The translations under genes and the position numbers were made by a program. The notes below the pieces were generated by a model, which did not search any database, was not told the origin of the DNA, and saw only the letters and a program-made list of their open reading frames with translations. A DNA stretch of 64,000 nt from Synaphobranchus kaupii (taxonomy: Eukaryota; Chordata; Actinopteri; Anguilliformes; Synaphobranchidae), in assembly GCA_029718625.1 (NCBI GenBank), contig CM056376.1, positions 92,102,899 to 92,166,898 of the forward strand, written 5' to 3'. Of the stretch, positions 1 to 12,480 are shown piece by piece (within the stretch, counting starts at the first letter, position 1; the number at the start of each line of letters is the position of its first letter).

Positions 1-93
1 CCGGATGCTCGCTTTTGTCTGGTTTGGGGAGGGTGTTACGCTCTGCTCTTGCGGTCATGACTGACTGACTGTGGAAACCCCTTGCTTCGGCCA
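1..93. other. left-edge sequence, nothing recognised
   Basis: This short stretch lies outside the large foldback that starts near 94. I see no open frame, splice site or repeat end in it that I can support. Confidence 0.3.
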
Positions 94-397
94 ACATTTC
101 TTTATTCATTAATTCCTTCACTTCAGCTCTGTTCACTTTATCCTTTTCACACATAACACAAGGTCACCTTGGAAACTACTAGGAAAATTAAGAATTTACA
201 ATAATAGCCTACATTAAGAATTGAGGATAGCCTCTTTTAAGCTGCAAGCCTTTAAGCGATCGGATTTATAAACCGCCAATTCCCCAAACATATCTGATTC
301 ATGGTTAGTCACTTATAAATAAATAGATAGCCTCCGAATGTGGCTCTAGTCTACGCTACTCTGCTGATAATGTAGCTTACTGCAAACACTTTTAATT

Positions 398-401
398 ATA
401 A

Positions 402-432
<31 letters not shown>

Positions 433-440
433 AAAAAGAA
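398..440 (+). repeat. (GAA)n microsatellite
   Basis: About a dozen AAG/GAA triplets with one impurity lie inside the left arm of the foldback. The matching position in the right arm (about 4115-4135) has only a few TTA repeats, so the expansion happened after the arms diverged. Confidence 0.8.
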
Positions 441-1025
441 GAAGAATAATCTCTGGTATATACTTTCTTAGTAGTATCTACTGTTTTCTTTCTGGCTAAG
501 ATTCCTGGGAAATATGCATTGTCCAATTAAGCTTGTTCGCCAACGTTACTTCCTGCTTCTCGTCAGGAAGCAGAAACAAGCTAGGCTACTACGAAGCGAA
601 TCAACATGCATTATAGCCTACGTTCATTGCACTACAGAAAACTAAACTAAACCTAGCTGTCCGGTACCAAAACATTTTCCGCAGGTAACGTTCTACCCTA
701 CCGGAAAAAAAACTCTCTGTGCAGAAACTCACTAGCTCGCTCGCTAGCTCGTAGCCCACACATGGAAGGTTGGAGTTACGTATCTGGCAATCCAGTGTTG
801 AATAGCCTAACTGCTGTGCTTATGAACTCACTAGCTCACTAACTCACATACCCATTTACTACCATATTTGGCAAGGCTACCTCTTTTAAAACGCACATGC
901 AAACACGGTTTTCTTAGTATTATAGGTCCGGATAACAGTAAAGAAAAGAAGCATTTCTTCTGAGAATGACATTTAAATTCTTCTGAATGAATAATAAAAT
1001 AAACGTGTGCTTTTTTTACCGTCTT

Positions 1026-1100
1026 TAGCTGATTGGTAACGCGTTTGCTTACGAGTGAGAGGAGCAGGGTTCAAATCTCACCTTGGACTTCTGAGTAAAA
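1026..1100 (+). repeat. tRNA-like head of a SINE
   Basis: A box-A-like segment (TAGCTGATTGG) is followed about 40 bases later by a box-B-like segment (GGTTCAAATCT), the spacing expected of an internal RNA polymerase III promoter. The stretch is not a folded tRNA gene: I cannot build an acceptor stem. It is best read as the tRNA-derived head of a SINE inside the foldback arm. Confidence 0.4.
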
Positions 1101-1855
1101 GTAAGCTTCTCTCTTTCTATACGGTTACACACACAAACTACTATAATTGTCTCCTATATAAACATATGCCAGCCCATGGATTACTGTACGGGACAACTAA
1201 CTGCCGTGTCATCCATTTATGTCCCTATATTAGCTATGCTGTTTCACCCAACATAATGAATGGCTAGGCCACAGATGAAAGCTTCTACTATAGTGTAGTA
1301 TAAATTTCCAGTAAAGTTATAGTCTAGCCATAATAGATTGACAGCTCACCACTATTGTCATTACTTATGGTATGCAAATCCAATTCGCCTCAGACTTTTT
1401 TTCCACAGACTCCCCATACTTTATGATTGAGCCTTATGCAGGCTTAGCTTATAGCCAATACCTAATAGGTTTCTAGCTAACTAGCTATAAACTAAATTAA
1501 ACCAGAATAAGAGAGACTAAGAGATCCTTTAATTCTGAATTCAGCATCACTAATGTAAAACTCTGTGCCATCATAAACAATAATAACACAACCTAGCTAG
1601 CCTTTCTGTGGCTAGCTAGCTATACTATTATGAATACAACACCATAAAACATACACGCACACACAAACCTTGTACACAAGGCAACACTTAGCTATGGAAT
1701 CCATGCTGTCTGCTTGTATGGATGTATGATGTAAGAGTCATGGATGTAAATGTCATCTGAACAAAAACGTTTTCAACGTAAAAAGCCAAGTTACTCACGC
1801 ATAGCCTACAGAGCGCTGTTTATAAGTCCTTAATTCCAACTTGCAAAAACTTGCC

Positions 1856-2171
1856 TTTACATTACATTACAGTCATTTAGCAGACGCTTTTATCCAAAGC
1901 GACATACAATAAGTGCATACAGAAACATCATCGAAGTAACTACAGAACAGATAAGACAAAGCACATCCCTCCCATAACGTAGCAGCTATCCCTAGTAATG
2001 AACATTGAATGTAGTTCACAGTAAGCTGTGGGTAAATCAGCTATACTACAATTCCATTCTAAATACTATTACAAACATACAAGCAAACACAGGGAGGTCC
2101 TAGATTAGTATATAAGTCAAGGTGGAGTCTGAAGAGATGTGTCTTCAGGCCACGGCGGAACGCAGGCAGGT
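1856..2171 (-). mobile_element. short retroposon copy (SINE or 5'-truncated LINE tail) with 9-bp target duplication
   Basis: On the minus strand the copy ends in the teleost retroposon tail motif (GTCGCTTTGGATAAAAGCGT, then CTGCTAAATGACTGTAATG repeats). The nonamer AAACTTGCC flanks it at 1847-1855 and 2172-2180. The foldback's other arm lacks this insert, which confirms it is a later insertion. The 5' portion reads like the C-terminal end of a LINE ORF (FRRGLKTHLFRLHL), suggesting 5' truncation. A relative sits at about 43540-43675. Confidence 0.65.
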
Positions 2172-4453
2172 AAACTTGCCAACAAAAGTATTGATATCAA
2201 AATGTGGCCAAGTTACAACTAACAATATTGCCTATCGTAGCTCACACTAAATAAACTAGCTCTATTCCAAAGCAATGCTATCCAAACTTTCCTAAATTAT
2301 TTAATGCAACTTGGCCCTGTGTTTCTTCATCTTAGCATGTGAAGAGATTGTGCCTCATGGAACAACATATGATTTCAATGAATGTTTGAACAGTTGATGA
2401 ATAATTACACTCCAGAAAGGATATGGTTATACTTTGTTGACAAGTTTACTTTAGAAAATGTACAGGTTAAAATGTTAACTGCTGCTACAGATTTCTGTAC
2501 AATTCACAAACAGACATTTATATCAAGAAACATCATGTACAATAGAGAAAGGGGGGATGAATAAATAAATGCAGATAAAAATGAGTAATATCTTTACCTA
2601 GAAAATACTGTACATAGCATTTTTACAAACGTATCCTGACATGTTTGTGGGTCAGATGATGACAAATAAGTAATAGTACTAATTTTCTTAACATAATAAT
2701 AGTTATGATATTTGCTAACAGAATTTTGTGAACACAAGGATATCTATGCTCTGTAGGACCACACAGGTTTTGATAGAAATCCAAATATTCCAAATCAATA
2801 AATCAATAAATACATAATAATAATAATAATACATTTTTTTCATTCTGTGCTTTTCATAGACCCAAAGCAGTGGATGCAGACAATTGTTCAAACATTCCCT
2901 ATAGTGTAGTAATTTTTCTGTTTAATTTCTAAGTGCAACACATCTGAATCAGAGTATTTCCACTATAAATTATTCTCATTTCGCAGTTTGATGTGGCACA
3001 TACAGTTTCATTGACCACATTCAATTGAGATGGTAAGATGAAGAAATACAGGGCCAAGTTGCATTAAATAATTTAGGAAAGTTTGGATAGCATTGCTTTG
3101 AATAGAGCTAGTTTATTTAGTGTGAGCTACAAAAGGCAATATTGTTAGTTGTAACTTGGCCACATTTTGATATCAATACTTTTAAAGGCAGGCCTAGATT
3201 TTGCAAATTGGAATTAAGGACTTATAGACAGGGATCTGTAGGCTATGCGTGAGTAACTTGGCCTTTTTTTAACGTTGAAAATGTTTTTATTCAGATATCA
3301 CTTATTTTTGGTTGCTAACTAATGATGAATAATGCATAAAGATAATGACAATGAATACATAAATTCCAAATAAATGCATGCAGATATTCACATAAAGATA
3401 ACGCCGTCTACTGACAAGAATGAGAACATTTCTCCTATTACCGATAGCCCACAATGACATTAAAAGAGTTAGTAGATGAGCTGTATTTAATGTCTAATAA
3501 AATACAATGTACAGCACCACCTGAGCTATGGATCATGAAGAAGCATGTAAATCAATTAACCAAGTCTATATAGAGACATGCATGCACAATAGGCTAGACG
3601 CAAACACATTCTAGCTGAAAGAAAGACATACAGCCTAAATAGTTAGTACAGCCTAAATAGTTTGCATAAGTAAAATATGGAAATACAGGTTTAAAGTAGG
3701 CCTATTAGTATTCTATAGAAATACATTTAACGTTAGGCTATTCAACACTGGCTTGCCAGATGCGTAACTCCAAGCATCCATGTGTGGGCTACGAACTGCC
3801 GAGTTCATAATGAGCACAACATAATTCCAGTTTTTTTTCCAATAGTGTGACGTTACCTGTGGAAAGTCTTTTGCTACCAGACCATGTAGCTAGGTTTAGT
3901 TTAGTTTTCTGTACTGCAATAGATGTATAAGGCATGTTGATTAGCTTCATTAGCCTAGCTTATACCTGCTTCCTGACTAGCAGCTGACTGACGTTTCTCT
4001 GGCAAAACTAACGGTGGCTAACAAGCTTAATTGGACAACACATATTTCCCAGGAATCTTAGCCAGAAAGAAGACAGTAGCTAGGCCTACTACTAAGAAAG
4101 TAGCCTACCAGAGATTATTATTATGAGTATTATTATAATTAAAAGTGTGTGCAGTAAGCTACATTGTCTGCAGAGTAGCGTAGACTAGAGCCATGTTCGG
4201 AGGCTATTGTAATTTTTTTAAGTGACTAACCATGAAACAGATATTTGAGAATTGGCAGTTTATAAATCCGATCTCTTAAGGGATTGCAGTTTATAGTAGG
4301 CTAACATCAATTCTTAATGTATTATCGTACATTATTAAATTTTCCTAGTAGGCCTACATAATTATTATGGTCACATTGTGTTATGTGTGAAAAGCATAAA
4401 GTGAACAGAGCTGAAGTGCACGTTTTTTTTTGTCACAAATGAATAAAGAAATG

Positions 4454-4829
4454 ACAACAAAGGTAGGCCTACACTACGCATAGATGTTTTTCCCGGTAGC
4501 CTACTGTAAGTGCATGTGCAGTGGTAGCGATAGCCTACCGAATTATGTCGGCTTTTCTGTAATGACTGTCTTTAAAACAAACGTTTGTGAAAACATGTAG
4601 CCTGTCACAGTTATTTATAGATTGTTTTACATTAATGCAGCAACGCGATCTTAGCCAGATGATATTCTACTTTTTTCTTTGCTTGACAAATGGCCATGGG
4701 ATACCTGTTCCCATAACGTTAGCTATCGCATAACTGCCGTGGTGTCCAGTGACTGAATTGTAACGGGCTACAAGTCAACAGTTAATATTGTAAACATGTC
4801 TTTGCCTTTGCAATAAAAAAACATTGTTC
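4454..4829. other. gene-free spacer
   Basis: AT-rich spacer between the foldback and the twin hairpins. No coding or repeat structure that I can support. Confidence 0.3.
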
Positions 4830-4897
4830 TTTGAGAAAACCAGAACATGTGGTTTTCTCAAAAAGCAGCTGGAAGCTTCACCTCGCTTCCAGCTGCT
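4830..4897. repeat. two adjacent perfect hairpins with 13-bp arms
   Basis: Hairpin 1 pairs 4830-4842 with 4850-4862 around a 7-nt loop containing CATG. Hairpin 2 pairs 4864-4876 (AGCAGCTGGAAGC) with 4885-4897 around an 8-nt loop. Only one base separates them. Both arm pairs are perfect by direct reading. Function is unknown; they may be the end structure of an unidentified element. Confidence 0.75.
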
Positions 4898-4918
4898 CGC
4901 CATACTCAGGTGAGTTCA

Positions 4919-7480
4919 CTCCAATACATATATTTAATTGAAAACAGTACAAAGAAAAGATATTTAATGTTTTACCTCATCAACTTTATTGATTTTTGTA
5001 AATATATGCTAATTCCAAATTTGATGCCTGCAACACGTTCCAAAAATGTTGGGACAGGGGGGAAAAAAGACTGGGAAGTTCAAAAAACACGTTTGGAACA
5101 TTCCACAGGTAAACAGGTGATGCTATTATCACTTGGTATAAAAGGGTATCAAAAGACACTTGGGGCCCTATCTTACACCCGGTGCAAAGCGGCGCTAACC
5201 CAAACGCAAGTGTCTTTGCTATCTTACACCTGGCGTTAGGTTCATTATAACGCCTAGCGCTTACGTCCTTTAACTACCATGTATTCTTGCACCCGTTGCA
5301 AGTGAACTGGGCGTGTTGGTCTTAAGATGAGGAGTGGCCAGGATTATTTTTGGCGTATTGCTATCTTGAGCCAGCAGAAAGCGCTTGCGCTAGAACCACC
5401 ACAAACCTGGTCTAAAGTCATGTCGCAGTTGTTTACATGTTATTTTAACGGTGCATATAAGTGCGTCTACATAGGTGTGTGCACAACGCGCATACTCTCC
5501 TGTCTGTTACAAACAGGGGCGCACACAAGCATGACTAAAATATCTATATCACAAAGTGAACTATTATTATTGTGTAGGCTATATCAAAAATGCATAATAA
5601 TAAAAGGTTCCATAGGTCCACATACCTTTCCCTCAGCGAAGGGAAAGGATGCCACATTACATTGCTCTCAGCCCACTCCATCAACATCCAGGCGATGTGC
5701 GATGGTACGGGACAATGGCTATCCATTAAAAAGGAGCTGATAACACCTATATCAAACCTAATGCGCGAATTGTCATTTGCACCTAATGCGTGAATTGTCA
5801 TTCAATGGAAAACTCACGCACTGCAATAGACGGACATTTGAGTTCTGAAAATGTGCTTCAGATGTCATTACAATACAGCTCTGTTTATCTAGGAATACAG
5901 CCTGTAAGTAAATAGAATGGTTTGTGACTGAAAAAAGTTCAAAACCTTGTCCAGTGAATATTGTTTTTATTGTTTTTCAAATAGCCTAGGCTACAGCGGA
6001 CTCGCTGTGCATAAGGTTTTTTCGATAGCCTATGGTTAAAAAACAGAGATAAATGTCATCATGTTAACTGAATTGTAACCTTAGCTATTCTTCGTCCTTC
6101 ATATTTTTTAAATTACAGTGACAAGGTTTCCATACCCTCAGCTTATTAAAACCCTGCTGATTTCACCTGTTATTCCATAACTGAACAAAAGATTTTAAAG
6201 AGAACTAAGCGTCTAATTAGAAACAAAATTTGCAGCACGTTACACAATTAATTTACAATTAATTTTAATGCCATTATCTGCATGTGCGCTTTACAGGAGA
6301 AAGTCTGTTTCCCCTGCTGTAAATCGCACTTTTCACGGTCTTCCTGTGGATCGTTTTAAAGTATTACGCTACCAGTAAAACAGGTTGGTCACATTTCCAT
6401 AAGCAGGACATTATAAAACAAGGGAAAATATGCTGAACCTATGGGTTGCCAACCTGACAGATTTATTGTATTTAGTGTCATCATTAAGGCAAAATAACGT
6501 TATTTATGTTATTAATCAAAATTAGAATTCAGGTAGCCTAATAAACTTCGGATGAAGCTTGAACATGAGTTCATTGCATAATCAAATGAAATTCATTAAA
6601 CAAGCAGGCTAATTTGCCGTTTTCTAAGGTGAGACGGAAGCAATTGGTCGCTTATTCTCAGCTGTTGCAGGTGCTTTTAACAAAATTTAAGCGCATATAT
6701 TTTGTAAACAGCACTGTCAGGAATTTCCGGGAACTCATAATGGTTAGCCCGAATAATATTGATCATAGGCTACTATTGATCCATATAGCCTTTTCCTTGA
6801 TCGCACTAAACACGCACGAGCATGTCTGTTTCGCCATCATAAGCAATCCGCCAAGGTGGAAAAGCAGGCTTTTAAAGGGAATGGGATATGACATTTTGAT
6901 TGGTTTATTGCATGTCACGCCCAAGACACACTTATAATTAATGAAGAGACTAGGTTCAGCCCATTTGGACGTTGCGCTGTGCTTAGCGCCCAAAAAACAC
7001 GCCGTTAAAATAGAAAAAGTAGACTTGGACACGCCCTAAATGGACTTTACGCCATGTGCTTATACCAAGCGCCAAGATCGCCAAGATAGGGCCCTTGATA
7101 TCTTATTTTCAGGTAACCTCATTTGAATGGATCTCTATGGGAATTTGGGGGGTGGATTAAGCTGTAAATTACATGGGAATAGTATGGAACCCATGGTTGG
7201 TGAAATGGCTGTAAGTCATCAAGGGTCTGCGGTATCAAACGAGCCTCAAACCATCACTCAGCTGCCAGATATGCAGTAGATATGGATGGATTACTTGAAG
7301 GGTTGATTCTCCTGACTTATTTTTCCATAGAGTTCAATAGGAAAATGAGTCAGAAGAAACAACCCTTAAAGTGATCCATAAAAATTCGGAATTAGCGTAT
7401 ATTTACAAAAATCTATAAAGTTGATAAGGTAAAACATTAAATATCTTTTCTTTGTACTGTTTTCAATTAAATATATGTAA
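4919..7480. repeat. palindromic teleost DNA repeat, split by a younger TIR element
   Basis: The block at 4919-5015 (ATACATATATTTAATTGAAA onward) reappears inverted at 7385-7477, so both ends face each other around the 5163-7094 insertion. The left side also has a CGTTCCAAAAATGTTGGGACA-type segment typical of a common fish DNA repeat, and a TGTCCAAACTTTTTTGGAGG-like segment follows just right of the block (about 7532-7552). The inner right part (7098-7310) is related to 39590-39720. No transposase is visible, so it is a non-autonomous element. I do not assign a superfamily. Confidence 0.55.
5163..7094 (+). mobile_element. TIR DNA transposon copy 1 (1932 bp, 3-bp TSD TTG)
   Basis: Both ends carry the same 12-bp terminal inverted repeat, GGGCCCTATCTT, flanked by TTG at 5160-5162 and 7095-7097. 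A second copy lies inverted at 13965-15887, with high identity by eye. A 3-bp duplication with TIRs fits PIF/Harbinger best, though that is inference, because no recognisable transposase is encoded. Subterminal stretches differ: one end has ACACCCGGTGC, the other GGCGATCTTGGCGC. Three small open frames (5327-5740 plus, 6614-6937 plus, 5544-5801 minus) are intact at the equivalent place in both copies. They match no family I recognise. Confidence 0.75.
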
Positions 7481-9565
7481 AGGAGCATTTACAAATCACT
7501 GCTTTCTGCTTTTATGTACATTTTACATACTGTCCAAACTTTTTTGGAGGGTGGGTCTTTATCTGGTTTTTGTAGGACTGAAATGATAGCAGTGTTCATG
7601 TGTGGGGAAATTTTAGAGTTGTGTTCCATTGCTTCTGAAACAGAGGTGAGATGGTTTGCCAAAAATATTTTTAAAATTCACCCGGGAAGTCACCCGGGCC
7701 TGGGGCTTTGTTGTTAGGTATTTGAAAAGGGGTTCAGAGTAACCATTTTATTTTCAGGCTTGAGTTCAAAAAAGGTGATGCTTGAGAAGGGGTTAATGAC
7801 TAGGGGCACCAACTGGATTTAACTCCAGTGTTTGTTTAATTCAGCCCCTGGTAAAATAACATGGGTTACAAAAATATGAGTCAAGTAAATTGTAAGAATT
7901 AAACAAGATACAAATAGCATAAATATTACAGAGCAGTGTTAAAACAGGAAGTTTTATTTATGTTATAGTTTAATTCATGTTATGAGAGAGACATAGAATG
8001 TAATGGCAATTTCTTTTCTTAGTGGACAATACAATGCACTGCTGGGAAGATACAAAATAAATATTCTGGGTCTTAGTTTAGACATAATGGCCAGAGAAGT
8101 TTTACTATTAGTCAGATAAAGTACAGCGGGGTTGCATAGGGCAGAATATGTAACAATGGGGTAAGCTTGCAAAAACAATCTGCGTGTTGCATGACATGAA
8201 TAAATCAGTCAAAAATAAGGTGAGGGAAGTTACTAGCTTCCAGCTTCTGCATTCCCTCTTCTGTTAGAAAAATAAATTGAGACAGACACACACCCAGAGG
8301 ATTGTGTCCGTGCAATAAGCCAGTTCCGCAGTATAACCACAATGATGTTCCCATGAGGAAAGCCTATCATTAAAAAATAAAAACTACAGGTGTTTCTCTA
8401 CTGTTGGAAAGGTGCACTGAGGAGTAAAGAATGACAAGTGTGACATCTTTGACAGCACGCATAATATCCCATGTGTTATGTTGCGCTTTGGAGACCACAT
8501 GTATTATTTGCTGCTTTATATAAAGTAGCTGAAAGAAGGACCGAAGAAGTAAAACAGATGTGATAGAATATGCATATATAATAAACAAACATGTGTAATC
8601 AAAATAGCATAACTGAATTCATTATGATATACGGTATGTGTACACAAGAGATTTAAATTATTCAAGTCCGCTGTGATGCAATGGAGTGAAAAGCACTTGT
8701 AGTAGTGCAGATATATTTTCCTGTTTTACAATCCCAGTCCTAAAGAAAGCCCCCCCCTCTCTGGAGAGTGTTATCGTCCATGATGGTCAAAACAACAAAA
8801 CATTTTACTGCTGAGGCTGGGACATGCTATGTACAATTGTTCACATTTTCAGTCTCGGTAAAGAGCAAAGATACAAAACAAAACAAATCAAAACGGATCT
8901 CTCTCTGGGCTTTAGTGTGACTATCCCAAAATCAACAGATACTGAAAAATGGGGTGTACACAGCCTATCTGTGAAAACTGTGTGATGAAACAAACTTTTG
9001 TTTTAAACTATCCTATACACTTTGGTATTTGTGGGGCACTTCATGAATGGCAAGTCTTTAAAATTTCATGGGTTCTTTCAAGCAATTGAGCACTCTACCA
9101 ATGCTTTATGATTTTAGCACTACAACGAAAAATACACTACCACTACTACTACTCCTACTACTAATAATAATACTAATAATAATAACCTTTACGTAAAATA
9201 CTGTACATCCCATTTTAAAGCTCCTTTCACTTGTGTGATGCACAGCCATTTTATGCCCAGGCACTCATCACACATCAATTGAGGTGGAAAAAGATGGAAT
9301 ATTAGGGCAGTTAAACAGGGGTATGATTAGGCGGCCTGAACCCCATTTCTCTTACTTGGATAACTCAGTTATCTGACTAACTGTACTGAGTAAAACCCGG
9401 AAACCACGCAAATATATAACATACAAACTAGCAAAGACACTGTTCCCGGTCTTACTCAGCATAGTTAGCCAGCTACAAGGAATAGGGCCCAGATCGAGAG
9501 ACACAAGGGAAGCCCTTACTTGATACATACCATGGTATCTTTCTCTAACCAGAGTGAATCAGGAC
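7481..9565. other. gene-free intergenic stretch
   Basis: No supported genes. There is low-complexity (ACT/AAT)n around 9135-9185 and short spurious frames only. It may contain eroded repeats that I cannot name. Confidence 0.3.
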
Positions 9566-9570
9566 AGTGG

Positions 9571-11082
9571 TGTAACGTTCCGTTCCCATCCTGTCCGTTT
9601 TCCGTGTTTTGCCCTTTCCCTCCGTGTCATGTTTGATTCCCTTTGTCCGTGTTTTCCCCCTTGCTGCAGACTGGGCGTGTTCCCTCCGTTTGTTTCACTC
9701 CTTTTCCCCACTCCTGTCTCAGCCTATCTCCTTTCTCCATTTCAGCATGCATTCCTCACACTCCGTTCTGTTCAATTACCCACGCTTACATTTGCACGCT
9801 TTCTTAATTGTTTCCAATCTCACTCCCTATTTAACCCTCCTGCTGGCTGCTATTCAGCGCCAGTTCGTTAATGTTGTTTTGTTTGTATCCTGGTCTTGAA
9901 TTCCCTTACCTGTTTATCTTACTTCAGTTTGGTTCTGTCTCGGTGCTTAAATGCACACTGCCTACTGTTGTTTGCTAGTCAGTCCTGTTTGTATGCGGTC
10001 CTACCTGCCGCGCCTTGCCTGTCTCGTTAACCACCACTCTATTGTTTCTGCCAGTCTGTAGTTGTGCGCTACTCCCTGATTGTGTTGCGGTACCTCCGCT
10101 CCCACCTGACGTTGCGCCCACAGCTGGGTGTTCTGCTCCTCCATTCTACAGTGGTTCCTGTCCGGCCGTGGCTACCGCCATTGTTACGGTTCCGGTTGCA
10201 TCTACTGCTGTTGCCCTGCTGCCTCTACCGGGCCAACCCGAGGTCCGCTGCACTGCCCTGCCTTGCCGTATTCAGCCGCTACCCCTTCCTCTGCTTCAAT
10301 TTCCTGGTTACCTGTGACTATTACACCCCGGTTTCCCCTCCTTTACATTTCATGTATTTCCATAACCGGTTGTCTGTGCTCTATGTCCTCCCTCGCTTCA
10401 GGAGACAAGTTCGAAGCCTATTTATTGGATGCCTAGCGCTCCCCCAATCCGTTCCATTTGTCCCGTCTGTCCAGATCCGCCAAGTCCAGTTCCAGTCCAG
10501 TTCCGGTTTGGTACAATTCCTGAGAGACCCGCACAGTCCAGTTCCGGTCTGGAACATTCCAGTGTTCCAGTTTGTCCAGTTCCAGTTTAACCCGATCCAG
10601 TTCCTGTCCAGCCCAGTTCCGGTTTGGAACATCCAGTGTCCCGTACCAAGTCCAGTTCCGGTTTAGAACAACTAAGTGTTCCAGTTGTCCAGTTCCAGTT
10701 TGACCCGATCCAGTCCAGTTCCGGTTTGGAACATCCAGTGTCCCGTACCAAGTCCAGTTCCGGTTTGGAACAACCCAGTGTTCCAGTTAAGTCCAGTTCC
10801 GGTGTTATCCGTTCCAGTTTCCCGTCCAGCCCAGTTCCGGTTTGGAACTCCAGGGTTCCAGTACAAAGTCCAGTTCCGGCCTGGAACATCCTGCGTTCCA
10901 GTTCAAGTCCAGCTCCGGCTTGGAGCAAGTGAAGTCCCGGAGAAGCTCCAGACTTTATTGTTTTTCTGTTTATAATCTATGTACAGCTTGGGACTGCCCC
11001 AAGCTATAATAAACTACCTTTTTCTGTCCCTCTGCCTCCTGGTCGTTGCATTTGGGTCCAGCCCGTATTCAGGTTCATGACA
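9571..11082 (+). mobile_element. solo LTR (1512 bp) with 5-bp TSD AGTGG
   Basis: The element starts TGTAACGTTCC and ends GGTTCATGACA (TG...CA). AGTGG flanks it perfectly at 9566-9570 and 11083-11087. It has LTR-like composition, a polyadenylation signal (AATAAA near 11009) followed by a T/C-rich stretch, and no coding domains. No partner LTR or internal region is nearby, so it is a solo LTR left by LTR-LTR recombination. Its 3' end resembles those of the LTRs at 16611-17679 and 32532-33640, so it is probably a related Gypsy-type family. It contains a minisatellite at 10478-10925. Confidence 0.75.
10478..10925 (+). repeat. CAGTTCCGGTTTGGAAC minisatellite inside the LTR
   Basis: Degenerate tandem copies of a CCAGTTCCGGTYTGGAAC core alternate with GTGTTCCAGT and GTCCCGTACCAAG spacers, giving irregular periods of a few tens of bases. 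Each core is itself a partial palindrome (GTTCC...GGAAC). The long open frames here on both strands come from the repeat and are not genes. Confidence 0.8.
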
Positions 11083-11413
11083 AGTGGTTTATCATCTCAT
11101 TCGAAAGAAGACCTCTACTGCAGTACCGGGTCCTCATCATTACTCTGAGGCCTTGGTGTTTTGATGACCTGTTACAGCCCACCATTCCAGAAGCCACTTA
11201 ATCTTCACAGGAAGTTGTCCTATCCATGTACTCCACAGCCCAAACACAGCCCTGCTTTGCATCAATAATCAGGCAGAGTTCCGTGTTGGTAAATTAATAC
11301 AAAGTATCAAAGAATATAATTAATTAATGACATTAATTTTCTGTGGCTCATTAAGTATGAATGAAGCACATATTTGTATGGGCTTATAAGATTTCTCCCA
11401 GAATTCATTACCT
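11083..11413. other. gene-free spacer
   Basis: Short spacer between the solo LTR and the LINE tail. Nothing recognisable. Confidence 0.3.
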
Positions 11414-11780
11414 TGAATCAATCAATCAATCAATTTTTATTTAAAGTGCAGAATCACCATGCAGCATGGTCCCAATACACTTTACAAATAATGCAGAAAA
11501 GAGATGCATTAAAGAAAGAAAGGAAAGGAAAATAAATAGAATTTAATAATGATCCAAGAAATCAAATTTAAAATGTTATATTTAAAACACAAAGACACTA
11601 TACAGAGTAGCAGGGGAGGCCATGACCTAAAAAGAAAGTGTTCTGAGCCTCAGGGTAGGGGAGGGGCAAGAGCCCCGGGGGATTTCAAATAGCTACTGGC
11701 CCTACTAGCCCTACCTGCCACCAGTGTTACAGGGATGCAGTTCTAGGGTAGGCTGTAATGAAGTGAATAAAGGTAAGTTT

Positions 11781-12480
11781 TTAGTCTTGATTTAAATGTT
11801 TCAACTGAACGTGCTTTTTTAACATGTAATGGTTATTCCAGAGATAAGGTGCACGGTAGGCAAATGCTCTTTGACCAACTGATTTTTTATTTGCTGAAGG
11901 AATGACCAGAAGACCAGCATTGAGAGAGTGAAGTGGGTGTGCCGGTGTATATGGTGTAATTAGCTCAGATAGGTAATGTGGTGCAAGACCATGCAAGGCC
12001 TTATAAGTTAAAAGAAGAACCTTAAAATCAGCTCTAGCTTGTATTTGTAACCAGTTAAGAGAGGCCAGAATGGGTGTTATATGTTCAAATCTTTTAGTTT
12101 TTGTCAGGATTCTAGCAGCAGTATTCTGAAAAAGCTGAAGACTTCTAGTAGCACAACTAGGAAGTCCAGAGAAAAGGGCATTACAATAATCCAGTCTAGA
12201 AGGTACATATGCATGTATTAAGGTTTCAGTATCACGCAATGAAAGAATAGGTTGGATTTTAGCGATATTACTAATATGAAAAAATGCTATCTTGGTAATG
12301 GCCTTGATATGAGGCTGGAATGTCAGACGAGAATCAAAAATCACTCCAAGGTTTTTGATAGTCGGACTTTCAGAAATAATACAGCCATCAATGTTAACAC
12401 TCAAATTCTGTCCATGTTTGGCTGGTCTAACAACTAATAACTCTGTTTTATCAGCATTTAACCACAGAAATGCCCATCCA
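11781..12480 (-). pseudogene. LINE ORF2 C-terminal region
   Basis: This is the thumb and C-terminal region of an L2-type ORF2. Recognisable segments include NLGVIFDSRLTFQPHI, SRLDYCNALFSGLP, AARILTKTKRFEHITPIL, and FKVLLLTYKALHGLAPHYL. These blocks follow the reverse transcriptase core in L2/CR1 elements. It sits directly downstream of the Y-T-D-D block at 12451-12640 with a frame change between them, so the ORF is broken. Confidence 0.85.

Larger units (their letters stand above)
94..4453. repeat. large imperfect foldback (inverted repeat) element, ~4.4 kb
   Basis: The two ends are reverse complements of each other: the stretch at 96-170 (CATTTCTTTATTCATT outward) reappears inverted at 4360-4453. 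Further matched pairs lie in order at 478-540 with 4025-4085, 600-660 with 3895-3945, 755-810 with 3725-3790, 1765-1850 with 3205-3295, and 2220-2335 with 3040-3160. The arms therefore run roughly 94-2335 and 3040-4453 with a loop of about 0.7 kb. The arms are diverged by eye, with small indels. The left arm has a longer non-matching stretch (about 830-1765) and a later retroposon insertion (1856-2171). No transposase is evident. It could be a foldback DNA transposon, or two copies of one element inserted head to head. Confidence 0.75.

Noticed and set aside
1026..1100. Possible tRNA gene
   Set aside because: It has box A/B-like motifs but I cannot form a proper cloverleaf or acceptor stem. 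A SINE head is more likely.
10064..10975. Several 80-200-codon frames rich in Pro/Val/Gly/Thr/Trp
   Set aside because: They lie inside a solo LTR and its minisatellite, with both strands open and no known domain.
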